Part shown: in pieces, positions 47,633 to 60,358 of the stretch
How positions within the stretch are numbered: position 1 is the first letter of the stretch
Layout: the number at the start of each line of letters is the position of its first letter
Source of the DNA: Cercis canadensis
Taxonomy: Eukaryota; Streptophyta; Magnoliopsida; Fabales; Fabaceae
Length of the DNA: 64,000 nt
NCBI GenBank assembly: GCA_003255065.1
Contig: QAOA01006130.1
Span: 217,296 to 281,295, forward strand
Reading direction: 5' to 3'
Notes under the pieces: model-generated
The model's database searches: none
Seen by the model: the letters and a program-made list of their open reading frames with translations, nothing else
Told to the model about the DNA's origin: nothing
Translations under genes and position numbers: made by a program

Positions 47633-49815
47633 ATGGAGTCAGATCTTCAGCAACACCATCCCACATTTAATGATCATCAGCACCAGCAGCAGATGAATTC
47701 AAGCTTGATACGGTACCGATCGGCACCAAGTTCTTATTTTACGAATATCATTGACAAGGAGTTCTATGAGCACATTTTTAATCGCCCTTCGAGTCCTGAA
47801 ACAGAACGAGTCTTTTCACGGTTTATGAATAGTTTTAGTGGTGGCGGCACAGAAGATTCACTTGCTCAAAATCTGTCAACTGTTCCACAAAATTCTGCAG
47901 TGAAGGAAGAGATTAATCAGCAGGCTCAGGTTATGCCGTCTATGAATAATGAAACCGTGGTTCTTCAGCAGCAACAGCAGCAGAACAGTATCGATAATTA
48001 TAGCTCTGCTCCTCAAAATTTTTACCAAAGCTCAGGACGACCACCTTTGCCAAATCAGAGCATGACCTCAGCTATGGAAGGAACATATTCTTTGGGAACA
48101 AATCGGTTGCCGCAGATGAAGACTGGTGGTGGAAATTCTAATCTTATCAGGCATAGTAGCTCACCCGCTGGACTTTTTTCCCAAATAGACATTGAAAATA
48201 GTATGTCCTTTTTGTTTTTATTTATTTTTGACCATATATATATTATTCTTGGAAGAGTATCAAAAATGAAAATTTAGTGAAAGAGAAATGTGGTGAAGTA
48301 TTTTATGCCAGTTTTCAAGATCTTTCTTTTCTCTGGCATAAGGGTCTTCAGATTTGCTATTCGAAAAAAATTTCTTTTATTCTTTTTATATAATTTGCTG
48401 CTTGGATGCCTAGTTTGTTTACAAGTATTTGAATATAGAGCAGCTTAGTGATGAGAAAGAAGAAAGGAAAAAACTATTATAGTCTCTGTAGAATGTCGTG
48501 GATGCTGTGATAAAATTTCCATGGTATTCTAAGAACGAGGTTGCTTGAGCTTATCTCGGGTATCATAATATGTTCTTGTTCAAGCTTCGTATTTATCCCA
48601 ATCTTCGTATTTTCTTACTTCATGAATAGGTTGTCATAATGACGCTATGCAAGCTTAATTGGCAGGCTTTGCTGCTATCAGAGGCATGGGAACTTTTGGA
48701 GCCGGTAATAACACTAATGAAGAAGCAAACTTTTCTCCTGCGAGGGGGTTGAAGAATCAGCCAAACTACTCATCAGGGCTAATGTCGTCAATAGCTGAGA
48801 TTGGAGACAGAACCAATGGAGAAAGCAATCCAGAAAATGAAGGTTTTGATGAAGGCCATGGTAATGAATTCATCGCAGGTTTCCCAGTAGGTCCTTGGGA
48901 TGATGCTACAATCATGTCTGACAGTATTACTGGCGTAAAAAGATTAAGAGATGATGATGCAAAAATATTTTCTAGTTTAAATGCAGCTGAAACTCAGGTA
49001 GAACACTATTGGACGTTGGTCTGATGTATACTTTATCGCTGGAATGCCATTAACCTGATTTTGTTGTCATTGATCAGAATGAGACAGGAAGCCAGTCTAC
49101 TGCTCCTTTGGCTCATCATTTAAGTTTGCCAAAAACGTCAGCAGAAATGGCAGCCATTGAAAAGTTTCTGCAGTTCTCAGAATCTGTTCCATGTAAAATT
49201 CGTGCCAAGCGGGGCTGTGCCACTCACCCAAGAAGCATTGCGGAGAGGGTATTGATTCATTCTAAGCATATCCTTGTCTTTTTTTTCTCACTATTATCTA
49301 ATAAGTTCAATTGATTGTAAAATAGACAACCTCATTTTTGTTGAGTATTTATTGGATGTATAGGCCTAATTAGGCAAACCTACAGAAATTCCATAGTACA
49401 ATTGGTCTTTATGCTTATCTTTGTATATAATTGTGTTTAGGTTAGAAGAACCAAAATTAGTGAGCGTATGAGGAAACTACAAGATCTGGTCCCCAACATG
49501 GACAAGGTAATATTTTGACTTAAACTTGTTGCAGGTAAACCAGTTTGAGGAGGCTGGGTGGCGTTAATTTTTTGTTTTTCTCCCCTTTCCAGCAAACAAA
49601 CACAGCAGACATGTTGGACTTGGCTGTTGAGTACATCAAAGATCTTCAAAAGCAGGTTCAGGTATGTCAAAAACTGACCCTTCTCAACAATGTCAACATG
49701 TCATTATGAAGTATAATGTTACCTAATCTGTCACTAATTTTCATCCTACATAATTGTTTAGACGCTTTCAGACAGTCACTCTAAATGTACGTGTTCACAC
49801 AAGCAGCAGCAATAA
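47633..49815 (+). CDS. bHLH transcription factor, bHLH122/bHLH130 (FBH) type
   Basis: Six exons: 47633-48200, 48666-48997, 49078-49248, 49441-49506, 49593-49661, 49762-49815, giving 419 residues. The N-terminus is Gln/His-rich and carries the clade motif SSLIRYRSAPSSYFTNIID with EFYEHIFNRPSSPETERVFSRF-like sequence. The C-terminal bHLH reads THPRSIAERVRRTKISERMR then KLQDLVPNMDKQTNTADMLD and LAVEYIKDLQKQV. Proteins of this clade (FBH1-4, bHLH122) bind E-box DNA; some Arabidopsis members raise CONSTANS expression and others act in drought and guard-cell responses. Which role applies is not visible. The start at 47633 is chosen because MESDLQQHHP is the clade N-terminus. The exon 1/2 junction gives a Ser codon (A|GC). 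Confidence 0.92.
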
Positions 49816-51657
49816 CTCAAAAGAGGGTGGTGGATACCACTTAGGGTTTGTACAGATTTGTAATAATTTGGTTCAGATCAGATAGGAACTAGAGCAGGTT
49901 TCTCGTTCTGCACTGAAAAAGAGAAATATATGTAGGCTACCACTTGTGTGGTTGTGTTGTGAAGGAGAAGAAGAAACATTGGCTCATAAAAGCTGACTTT
50001 AAGATCAAAATTGGATGCCACATTTAGAAAGCAGCGGTGTACAAAATCTGCTATAGTAACATTATGTTCTGTTTGTTCTACTAAAATCCTTTTTGGAGGG
50101 GCCCCTCATTTGGTGATGGAGGATGGTATGGTAGAGGGAGGAAATTGCAGTTTCGCATCTTCATGGACTATTGATATTACGGTAAAGACTAAGGGTGTGT
50201 TAGGATGTATATTATATGTGAATGTGGGTTTCGTTTACATCAAATAACATGGGAAGCATATGGGGGCCGACATGCTTTTGTTGGTTTTATCATGTGTTAG
50301 TGTGTGTGAGGTTTGCTTTTTCTTTGCCAAATCTAGATGCGTCCAATAATGCCAATTCGGTGGTTGTTATTTCATTTTTGGGATGACTATCTTATTTCTC
50401 AAGCCATAGCCATATCAATGGAGACTATCATACTACCTCTGCTCTTCTATTCCCTTTTTTTTTTTCCTCTGAAAAGTAATGTCTATCACCAATGTGGATT
50501 CGAGTATTGTAACTTTGAGTGATGTGGATCCGAGTTGCAAACGATGCCTAATTTGTTTTATCTTTAATCTTTCTTTTTCTTTTATGTTTTTAAATTGATA
50601 ATCTTCAATCTTTGTTTTTTCTCCATTTCCTTTCTCTTTGATCTCTCTACCTCCAATGTTTTTGTCTATTCCCATTACTAAAGGCCCAACTAGCCAAGGC
50701 CCAATGAGATCCAATCACTTTTAATTACGAAAATCTCTCTCTGTGTCTTTATAAATACAATCCTTTAATAGGTATTATTATTTTTTACACTCTCTTTGCT
50801 GACATCCTTTCAGTTCGATCTAGACATACCTTAACCTGACTTTTAATTTACTTGTGTTCTTGTGTAGATCAAACTCCTAATCAAGACTTGACCTCGCTAG
50901 CAAGACATGACCTCATCAGTTATACCCGACCTTGACAGAGGGCATAGTTAGTTTCCAATCCTTTATCCCTTTTTCCCTCCATTCACACCAATGTTTTAAA
51001 AATTGGATTGATAAGCAAATTGTTTTAGAGGATGAGCACTAGTTAGATCAAACGGTCAGATTGATTATGTTATAAATATAATATTTAATGTGTCTATTGT
51101 ATATTCTAAATTATAATAAATATATTTTTATGTAAATTTGTTAATAAAATTAAAGTTGGCCTAGTGGCATATATTTTTTCTCTTCCTTAGAATAAGGGTT
51201 TGAATCTTCTTATGGCTAATATTTATCCATTATACAATGTAAATGTAAATAAGTAAATTATAATATAAATTTATTCACAAAAGAAGGATTAGTTTAATGA
51301 TTCAAGTCTCTTATTTCCTTCCTTTTAAGAAGGGGGTTTGAATCATTTAGTAAAATATTTTCAGATTTTATTCAAAATGATGTAATTTTAAAAAAAAATA
51401 AAAATTTAATGAATTATTCGATCATGTAAAACTGAACTAATTCACCAATTTTTATCAGTTTAACCATTCTAACAGTTTAACTCTCATAATCGAACTGAAA
51501 TTTAGACCAGACACCAGTTGAATTGGTTAAATCGCTCGGTCTGATCTAATTTTTAAAACACTGATTCACACTCCTCATAATATGGGGAAGTAAATAGTTT
51601 CTTTTTGTATTGGCTAGGGAGGGAAAAAGTCGGTTTCGGGTGCCGATCTGCTCTTAA
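49816..51657. other. 3' UTR and intergenic DNA
   Basis: The bHLH 3' UTR probably runs to about 50250. The rest has no gene. Two short stretches at about 51150-51235 and 51280-51350 have degenerate box A/box B-like words (GGCCTAGTGG with GGGTTTGAATC; GATTAGTTTAATGATTCAAG with GGGGTTTGAATC), perhaps old SINE pieces. Confidence 0.4.
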
Positions 51658-52627
51658 GGTAGTGTTTGGTACCTGGAATGTTTTAACATTTCTGGGAAAG
51701 TGAAAAGTTTCCCATGTTTGGTGTAAGGAAAAAAAAATATTCCCAGGCATTAAAGATACCTAGAAATAAAATTTGTACTAAAAATGAAAATTAAACTTTC
51801 CCACCTTAAGAGGTGGGTATACAACTTTCCTGAGAATGAATTTTTTTTTTTTCATTCTTTACCCTTCTTCATTCCCCCTTCATTCTCCTTCTTTGTGGGA
51901 CACCACCGTCGACCAGTCTTCTCCGTCTCACACAGCCCCTCATCCTCTCCTGTCAATTGGCATCCATTGGAGGAATTTTGGAGCTTTCTCTCTCTACCTT
52001 AGAATCTGAAACCCACAAGTGCATACAGCACCGAAGCTCCTGATATTCGGGTTATCTTCTCTCAGTCTCAACTAGTGCTTGAAGGGTAAATCCCACTCGA
52101 TTCAGATTTAATCATTTTGGATTTTTGGTTTGAAAAACTTGAGTTGATGCTTGTGGTCGTTCTGACTTTGATACTTTGAGAAAAAAAATCTTAAATTTAC
52201 CTATGGGTCTTGGAGAATTTTTTCTGGCGGTGCTGCGGTGCAACAGAGTTGCCGAACGTTCCATGAGGTGCAGCAGAGTTGCCGAACGTTCCATGAGTTG
52301 CAGGCTATTGGAGATACACAAATGGTTCTGTATTGGAAAAACCCATTCTCTATCTTGTTACCAAACCGAATTAGACCCTTGAGGTTCTGTATGTTCTTCC
52401 TCCATGGACTTTGCTCACTTGGATTTTGGTTCCAATAGGTCTTTCTGGGCAGAGCAGCAAAAAGAAGTGCAGGGTATATTTGGAAAAATTGATAGCATTC
52501 CTGTGTATATTCTAATTGAACCAAACATGGGAATAAAATTTTGTTGGGAAAATATCATTCCTGGAAATAGGATTCCCAAAAAAGTAGTATAGTTGGGAAT
52601 AAAAGATTCTCCATACCAAACACCACC
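51658..52627. mobile_element. Non-autonomous Harbinger-like element
   Basis: A 970 bp element. The left end GGTAGTGTTTGGTACCTGGA and the right end (reverse complement GGTGGTGTTTGGTATGGAGA) are inverted repeats. TAA lies on both sides (51655-51657 and 52628-52630). A 3 bp TAA/TTA target site and GGNNNTGTTTGGT ends are typical of PIF/Harbinger and their Tourist MITEs. No transposase remains. The interior includes a 30 bp direct repeat (52238-52267, 52268-52297) and CT-rich DNA. The subterminal words GGGAAAATATCATTCC/GGAATGTTTTAACATTTCTGG recur in both ends. Confidence 0.8.
52238..52297 (+). repeat. 30 bp tandem repeat inside the Harbinger-like element
   Basis: Two copies of GTGCARCAGAGTTGCCGAAC continuing GTTCCATGAG, one mismatch. 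They explain the overlapping open frames on both strands here. Confidence 0.9.
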
Positions 52628-52925
52628 TAAGAGAGAGGGAATGGAGTTGCAGAGCTGGAAGGCATGGATGAGTCATTGTCCCTATTGGACCAAAAGTGGG
52701 GCCAAATTCATTTAAGTGAAGACCACGTCATTAATGATGTCACCACGCAAAAGAAAAAAAAAAAAAAAAAGTGCCCTAAACGTTAAGTAGGAGTGCGGAC
52801 TGCGGAGTGCGGAGTGTCGTGGAAGGTGCAGGAGTAACAAATTAAGAGTTGTTGGTAAGAAGGGTACAAGGAAGAAAAAGCGAGATTTGTAGCGAGGCTC
52901 ACGGAGACACGCAGACGCAGATTCT

Positions 52926-53187
52926 TTGGCAGTGGGGACCTTCCTAGCCACGAGAACGTCAAGTCTTTGGCTCCTCTTTCATGTCGTTTTCAATGCTTCA
53001 GAATTCAGAATTCAAATGGGTTGCGTTACCCTGCAAATATCTTCATCGCACAACGGATTATTTCATAACCAACAAAATGTCCTCTCAGGGTTAGAGTCAG
53101 ACCATGCAACACCACACTGCACACGGGGATTAAAGAAACAAATAACAATACCCTATCTGCATCAATACTCAATGGAGTGTCTCAAGC
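52926..53187 (+). pseudogene. Possible orphan first exon (transit-peptide-like)
   Basis: An open frame with ATG at about 53013 (MGCVTLQISSSHNGLFHNQQ...) is rich in Ser, His and Asn with few acidic residues, as in chloroplast transit peptides. It reaches CTCAAGCC|GTGAGTTTTT at about 53188, which would be a strong splice donor. No matching downstream exon is found before the next gene (54.36 kb), and the intervening DNA is AT-rich. It could be the severed first exon of a nuclear gene for a plastid protein, or chance. Confidence 0.25.
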
Positions 53188-53199
53188 CGTGAGTTTTTT

Positions 53200-53997
53200 T
53201 TTTTTTTTTAATTGTGCAAATTCATCCCCCAATATTTAATTTGTGAGTACAATAAGTGAATTGTACATGGCTCAAAATTAACAAAGATTTTCATCTTATG
53301 CACCCTTTAATACTAATGCTCCTTACCTGCTCTCTATTAGTATCACTCTTATTTTATTACCTATTTTAAAAAAATAAGAAAGATAAAATAGAGCTTATTT
53401 TGTATATCCGAACTAAAACAGAAACAGAAAGGAACTTGGTTCAATGGAAATTGAAAAGTTTTGCATATAAAAAAAATAATATTTGCTTTTCTAATGAAAA
53501 AAATTAAGTGTAACTAATGGTGAGGAATTAGGAGTTTTTTAGATTAAAAATTCGAATCTCCATTCAATCATGTACTAAAAAAAAACTAATTAAAGTGATA
53601 TTATAAGAGGTAATAAATTATTTCCATTTGTAGCCTTTTGTGCAAAAAAAAAAAATATTTGATTAGAAAAAAAGTTTGCAATGTGACTTCCATACAGTTA
53701 AGTTCCTCCCACTCCCAGTCTCTTATGTTCAAAACTTCAACCCTTCGTTTTTCAAATTAGGTATTGTCTTTATAAAACTTCCATAATTAAATGAAAATCA
53801 TATCATAACAGTTCATTATAATTCATTTGTTGTGTGATAAGTTGAAGGACAAGATTTTTTTACTAATATAGCATAATATTACTAAGACTAAATCTTAGCA
53901 GTTGTGAATGCCAAATTTCAAACTTTATTATGTTAAGGGAACCTTTTTATTTTTTTTAGATAAGTCTTGAAGAAATAGAAAAATTCACACGTGTAAT
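53200..53997. other. AT-rich intergenic DNA
   Basis: Poly-T and poly-A tracts. A stretch at 53510-53590 (CTAATGGTGAGGAATTAGGAG, then AAAATTCGAATCTCC and an A-run) resembles a decayed tRNA-like SINE. No gene. Confidence 0.4.
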
Positions 53998-54371
53998 GTT
54001 TCCAACTGCGCCCCCAACGTTCACCTGAGTCTTTTGTGTGCGCTTTTCCCTCTCAAACCAAACATTTGAAATACCCGAAACGGTGTCAAAAATAATTCAT
54101 CGGCGAGCAGTATCCTAAGTTAGAATTCAATACAGTCCCTGAAATCACGCTCCCCCTGCTCCCTTCACGCCATGGACGAAGCCGNTGTTTCCAACTGCGC
54201 CCAACGTTCACCTCAGTCTTTTGTGTGCGCTTTTCCCTCTCAAACCAAACATTTGAAATACCCGAAACGGTGTCAAAAATAATTCATCGGCGAGCAGTAT
54301 CCTAAGTTAGAATTCAATACAGTCCCTGAAATCACGCTCCCCCTGCTCCCTTCACGCCATGGACGAAGCCG
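53998..54371. repeat. 187 bp direct repeat around an N, doubling a gene's 5' end
   Basis: Copies 53998-54184 and 54186-54371 start TGTTTCCAACTGCGCCC and end CATGGACGAAGCCG; they differ by a two-base indel and one substitution. The N at 54185 separates them. The repeat includes the promoter-proximal region and start codon of the downstream gene, so the first ATG (54172) leads only into the N and is not a real start. Confidence 0.92.
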
Positions 54372-57300
54372 ACCAAGAGCCTCGCCGAAGCGAGGCTCAT
54401 GCGGCTCCAGTTCTGGTATCTCTTGCTCCACATTCTCCGATGCCCCTTCCCTCCGGGCGCCGCCTCTCGAGCAGCTTCGTTGAGCCGAGCCGCCCAGTCT
54501 CCTCGGCAAGACAAGTTGCCTGGATATCCCTCCAGGGGCGGCTAGTGAACGCGGAAGAAGCGAGCTCCGCCCAGACCATTGGGGGTGGATTAAGTCGAGA
54601 CGAAGCCGTGGCGTGGGAGCTGTTTAGTCCCATCCAGAGGTTCCTGATTGTTGCCGTCATCGGTGTTGCCGTTGCCGAATCACAGAAAAACCAGCACATA
54701 TGGCAGCTGAAGAAATCCGTTGAACTTAGGGTACCTAATTTGGCTTCGGTATTCATTTCTGGGTTTGGGTTTCTGGTGCTTGTTTTTCTCCTTAATTAAT
54801 TAATGCATATACGATAATTGGGGTTCTTGTTTCGTTAATGAACTTGTTTTAGTTGTTTATACGGTATCCATGACTCTCTCAAGAGTCGAGAGGAATGTTA
54901 GTGCATCTCTAGTTTGGGATTGTTATTTGAACTGGTCAATATTGCTTTTCTTGATGCTTTATTTATTTAAGGGATTGAATTATAACTCTTATTTAATTTA
55001 TCAAGAAATTGGAGCGCCGTTACTCTTTCAAGAATTGCATGGGTAACCAAATGGCCAAGATATATGTACTACTGCTTTATATGCGTGATTCACTGTCTAC
55101 ATTCGAATTTAAGTTATGCTACTTTTTAAAGATTACATTTTTCTAAAAAATAACATATACTGTTGACTCACTTTTTCTTTTTTCCAGACCTAAACGAGTG
55201 GCCTCTCACATTGCCCTTGATATTAAGCAATAATAAAAGTGAAATTCTGGATGTGATTCTTTTATACAATTTTTCCTCTCTCTTGGACCATGAATTTAGC
55301 ACTTTTTATATTCTTTGAATTCTTTGTTTGTGTGGTGGTATAATTTTTGAATCTAATAATGTTCTTTTCTGATTTTATCGTTTTTGACTCTTCTCCAGGA
55401 TCAGGTGCTATCAAGCATGCAGCAAAAGCTTGACAATCTTTGCGAGCAGGTGAACAATACTAACAATAATACTAAGGAACACTCAAGTGCTGTGGTAAAC
55501 AAATCATTCACAAAGAATGGAGAATTACCATTGGGTGAAACTTTTGGCACGGACAGAATTAAATTTGTTGATTGTGGTTGTTGGCTTTGTGATCAACACG
55601 GTGACTTATTTGATGGGTTGATGGTAAGAACTAATAGTTACTTGTGCACTGTACTATTGCTTTCTTTTGGTGGCTGGTAATTATAACATTATTAATGCAT
55701 TCGCTGAACAACTTGGATTTGATCACTTATTGACTTTGTTAACAGGGTAGCTCTGTTATAAGAGTCTCAAGTGGGAATGAGGTGCTCCAATACAAGATGC
55801 CTTTCTCAAATGAAGAACAAGAGGAGCGACGGATGTCTGATTTGTCAGATTGGGCTTCAAGTGTCACGTCCGCTGCTGATATCCAGGTAATACATCCTTC
55901 AAAACCATGACATTCATAGATTGCTGTCTCATTTGGATGAAGTTCACAAGAATTGCATACATTGTCTGTTGCTTCTTTACTGAACTTTTGAATAATTCTC
56001 TAACCTTTTGCTTGAGAGGTTCTTATACTCTTGATGGAGCCTCATGGTTTCTTACAATCTTTTCAAATGTCTCTTTTGTTGGTCACAAGTTTATTAAGCC
56101 TGCCTATATTGCCTAGTTCTGTCCAGACTCAAACAAACTATGGTATTTTTGGCTTTTCTGAGGAATCTGCTGCTATTTTTTGATCTTGTAATAATTAAAT
56201 GTAGTCTATACTTTTTGGAACACTGAGATAATCTGTTTTCCCGTCTGGATCAAACTTCCTTGGTCAACAGACTCAAATATGAGGAATAACATTGCCTTTT
56301 AAGTGACTCTAAAGGACTGAATAAATAGCTCGAGAAGCTAAGTGGCTTGGTGACGCATATCAGTGAATCTCCGTAATAAAATAACCGTAGGTTATAGATT
56401 AGATTCTGTATATAGATAAAATTCACTTGCTGCATGTTGTTAAATTATACTCATGCTCCATTTATGCAATTTGAGCAGCATGTGTAATATGTATACATAT
56501 CCCATTTATATGCACTGTTCCAAAGGTTCACTTTTTTGGGTAAGTTTGTACAATGAAGGCTTTTAGTTTAGCACTACAATAATAACTTCTCAGAGTTCTT
56601 TCGGCAGGATCTTTGATCTTGTTCTCTATTTTAATTTTGGTTTATTGAAATGTTTACTTTTACAGGCTATGTGCTGATGTTATTGTTGATCTTCATATTA
56701 TACGTATACTCCTCTATAATGCGTATTCTCATTGAATCAGTACATAGTTTCTTCCTTATTTCAAGTTTCAAATATTAGTTGAAAAATTCAATGTTTCTTT
56801 TTATTGCTGTTCCATTTTTTACTTTTTTTGTTTTTTTGTACTTTGTTCACGTCCACAGTTAAATACTTTGGCATTCGACCAAGATATCTTTAATCTTAAG
56901 AGAGACTGTGAAGAGAAAGAATCAACAATAAAGGAGCTAACGACTCTGCTTAACTCTTCTGAGGTTGCTAATTCCAAGGTAATACTCAACCATCCTTGCA
57001 TGTTACTACTCATTTTCCCTTTAACTAGTCAACTTATCACGTCTACTGCTATTCGAAACAGAGAGTTGCAGAATTAGAAGACATTATACGTAGGAAGAAT
57101 ACAACAATTACAAAATTAAAGAAGGACTTGGTGACTCTAGAACAAAAGGTAAGATAGTAAGAGCAAGTCTATATGTGGTGGATATAGAAAATTGGGATTT
57201 ATCAGTGTGGTCTATAAGTTGATTAATTGACAATATTACGTATTATCAAAGTGAAGGTTAAGTATAGTTCAGTTCATTAAACTCTAAAAGCTTCCAAGTG

Positions 57301-57777
57301 AATTGGCTCGTTGACAACTGAGTGCAGGTTGTGCATCTTTTAAGACTTCGTAGACCCTCCTTCTCTGCATCTGATTCAAATGGTGGCGAACTACTGCACA
57401 TGAGAGATAACCTCCTATATGATATGGAGAGTACTACGAGCCCTTCATCTTCTGATTCAGATACTACCCCTATCAACCGCGCTCAAGATTCTGCTACCAA
57501 GGTTGATGATGTCCTTGTCCTGAATAAGGGTTCACCTTCAGCAAGTAACCAGAACTCTACACCAACAAAACCCTTCATTTCTTCAAGGAGAGCGATTCAA
57601 CAGAACTCAAAATCTCGATCCGTGAGTCCTCTTAAAGAAATATCAACTAATTGGAAATCTGATACAGATTCTTGTTTAAGGCAAAAGCAGCTGTCAGCTC
57701 GTATCGACTTAAAAAAGAGTAGAAGGCGATCTCTTAGTGGAACTAAAAGCCTAACTGCACAGAAGAGATGGGCTTAG
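54359..57777 (+). CDS. Coiled-coil plant protein of unknown function, one possible membrane segment
   Basis: Six exons: 54359-54730, 55399-55623, 55746-55886, 56859-56978, 57062-57148, 57328-57777; all in frame, 464 residues. N-terminal third: Pro/Ser-rich, then a hydrophobic segment around residues 91-106 (FSPIQRFLIVAVIGVAVA) that may span a membrane. Next comes a C-x-C-x2-C region (DCGCWLCDQHG) that could bind metal but is too short to call. Then heptad-rich helices (QDIFNLKRDCEEKESTIKEL, VAELEDIIRRKNTTITKLKK) predict a coiled coil of about 70 residues. The tail is basic and Ser-rich (SRSVSPLKEIS, KKSRRRSLSGTKS). I do not recognise a named family. A role at a membrane or the cytoskeleton would be a guess. 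The start is 54359, since the earlier copy of the ATG lies before an N. Confidence 0.85.
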
Positions 57778-60358
57778 CAAGGACTAAGTAAGTAATCTTG
57801 TGATTGAATATTCATATGATGTTATTGGCAAAAAATTTCAGGTCTAAACTGCAGTTTCAAGAGAAATACAGAGAAAAATGAAACAAAAATGGAAGAGATT
57901 ATTAATATGGTTAAAATTAGGAAGTTCCACTCATATATACAAAAATTATAACGCCTTCTTGATTTAAAGTCTCAACCATTTCCAACATAGCTTGATGTAA
58001 AATTTGAAGTCAAGTAACGGTATAAGTCAAAAATGGCATGAAAGTTTTTAACTTATTCTCAAAATTAGTAAACTTACTCTGCTTTTTTAAATGTAGGATT
58101 TGAAATATTCAATAGAAGCACTACAAAAGAAATTTCTCCTTGTAGGTTGCTGTGAAATATGTAGGTGAGCTCTGCAAATAGCAGATGGCGATGGAATCAT
58201 GCTCAAATATTCTATACAGTTGCATAGTGATACTATGATTTAATAGTTTTCAATTATGGCATGTTATTGTTTAGTATGAATAGTTACAGAGAGACGGCAG
58301 TACCAGGGAATTTGATTCATCCTTAGCGATTGAAGATGATTTCTGTTATATGTGCATATTTCTTTTTTGTCAAACGTGAATTCACATTTGGGCCATTCTC
58401 CTAAGTAGAATAAGAAGGATCAGGTCCATTTCTTTTTCTGTTTTTTTGGGGTCAATATGAGTCCCATTATTTTCTGGAAAAAAATAAACTATGAGTACCA
58501 GTTGGACAATGATTGGTTATATGATAGGGCCGGGGTTGGCAAAGCCCATTATATGAATACAAAGCGACGCAATACGCTAAAATACGACATCGTATTATCG
58601 CTCCTTTCGTCATTCACATTCTTCTTGCTAACGTCACCTCTCGCTAACGGGCGTGGACTTTCATGCTCCAATGATTTTAGGAGGGCGGAATGAACGCGTT
58701 GATGATGGTGGTCCCACCCCTTGCGTCAAAATTTTCGCCGATGACGCACATATCTGCAATACCATTGGACTGTGTAATACACGCTGTAATATCCTCGTTT
58801 TGGTCAATACTAAGATATATGAACATTCCTCTTTGTGGGCGGACTGCGGAGAGAATTTCCAATGTGCTATGCTCCAGCTCCGCCCACTATTGTGTGGAGT
58901 CAAAGTGCGAAATGATCTGATCAAGGAAATTAGATTCAACCAGAGAAAAATTAAATTATGGAGGAGTGGAATAGAATTTCAAAATCAATGTTGGGATGGG
59001 ATGGGGCCAATTTGAGAAATGATAAATGTCCAAGTCGAGTCGATTGGTTGCTTGTGGAATCCGAGCTCCAACTTTGAATCACTAGTTTGCTTGCTGCAAC
59101 TTTATGTTTAATTCATTTCAACTCATATTCTTTATTTTCTTGTTTTAATAGATCATCCTTGTTTCTCGATATAAAATTATATTTATTGAAAAATGAAAAC
59201 TACTCCGACATCAACCTGATTTTGATTGATTGAGCGCTTTAAGAAATAACAAGATAAGTCGGACCCATTATGCGGTAAATGATCCTGATCCATGTGCAAG
59301 TGCAAGGTTTTAAATGTAATGTAACATGATTGATAAGGAAAATTTTAGATACTCTTATTATCTTTTGAATCTAACTCAGTTGTCATCGTTTTTTATCTAA
59401 AGGATTAAAAACATTTATTCTTATTTTTGAGATTTAATTATAAAAAAAAGTCACGGAGGAGAAGGGTGGGCCCGTGGGGGATTAATTAACCCTGTAATGA
59501 ATGATCCTAACGTGAGAATACATGCCAATTCAACCACAACTCATTGGCTGACAAAACTATTTTGTAAACATGAATTATTAAAAGTTTTCAATTCTATAAA
59601 TAAATATATAATTGATTTAGTTATTATTTATATATTAAATGATGGTATTAAAATTGTTTTTAGGACTTATATATTTTATATTTGAATTTAAAATTGTAAT
59701 AAAAAATAAAAAAAAATTATTCATATAGTCATGTTTAAATAATTACGAATAGATATGAAAATTATATGCCTGCTGGTTTGACTATTAAAAATGACACTAG
59801 GACTAGACGTGGATGTGGAGTGTGTCAATGTTTAACTTGGGTAAGAGAAATTAGTAAGCTGTTATTTTTATGAAACGGGATGGATATATTAGATGTAAAC
59901 TGACAAACGAGAACACCCTCATTATCATACACTTTTCCACAGGCGATTGATTGCTCGAAGATGCTGAGTTATTTTTCTTAAAAACATATTTGTAAAGGAA
60001 AAATCTTAGAAAGTGGGTTCACATTAGCCTATGCGTTTATTGACTTCCCTTGTTAATCTCCAATACTTCATTCGATCAAATTTCTTACAAGAACCACCTA
60101 GAACAACACCTCTCTGCCTCCCTTACTTTACATTTCTGTAAAGTTTCCATCTCTTTCTCATACCAATTCCATCATCACCTTTCTCAAAGCGTCTACCTAC
60201 TCCTCTTGAAATATATATATATTGGAAAGAAAGAAAATATCTTCAATTTGCTCAAGCGCTCTATGCCTTGGATAAATATCTATTTTTCTCATACCATGAA
60301 AACTGTGATTGCTCTACTCTGAGCTTAGCAAGAGTAAAAAGAGCGAGGAAGCATCAAC
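57778..60358. other. Intergenic DNA
   Basis: 3' flank of the coiled-coil gene to about 58450. At about 58640-58930 a less AT-biased stretch reads in the minus frame as QNEDITACITQSNGIADMCV and IGENFDARGGTTIINAFIPP. It looks coding-like but I cannot assign it, and no start, splice or second exon is visible. It may be a relic of a minus-strand gene. The last ~300 bases are the leader of the next gene. Confidence 0.35.

Noticed and set aside
54172-54184. Upstream ATG of the coiled-coil gene
   Set aside because: It is the first copy of a duplicated 5' end and runs into an N after 13 bases; the second ATG at 54359 continues into the intact exon.
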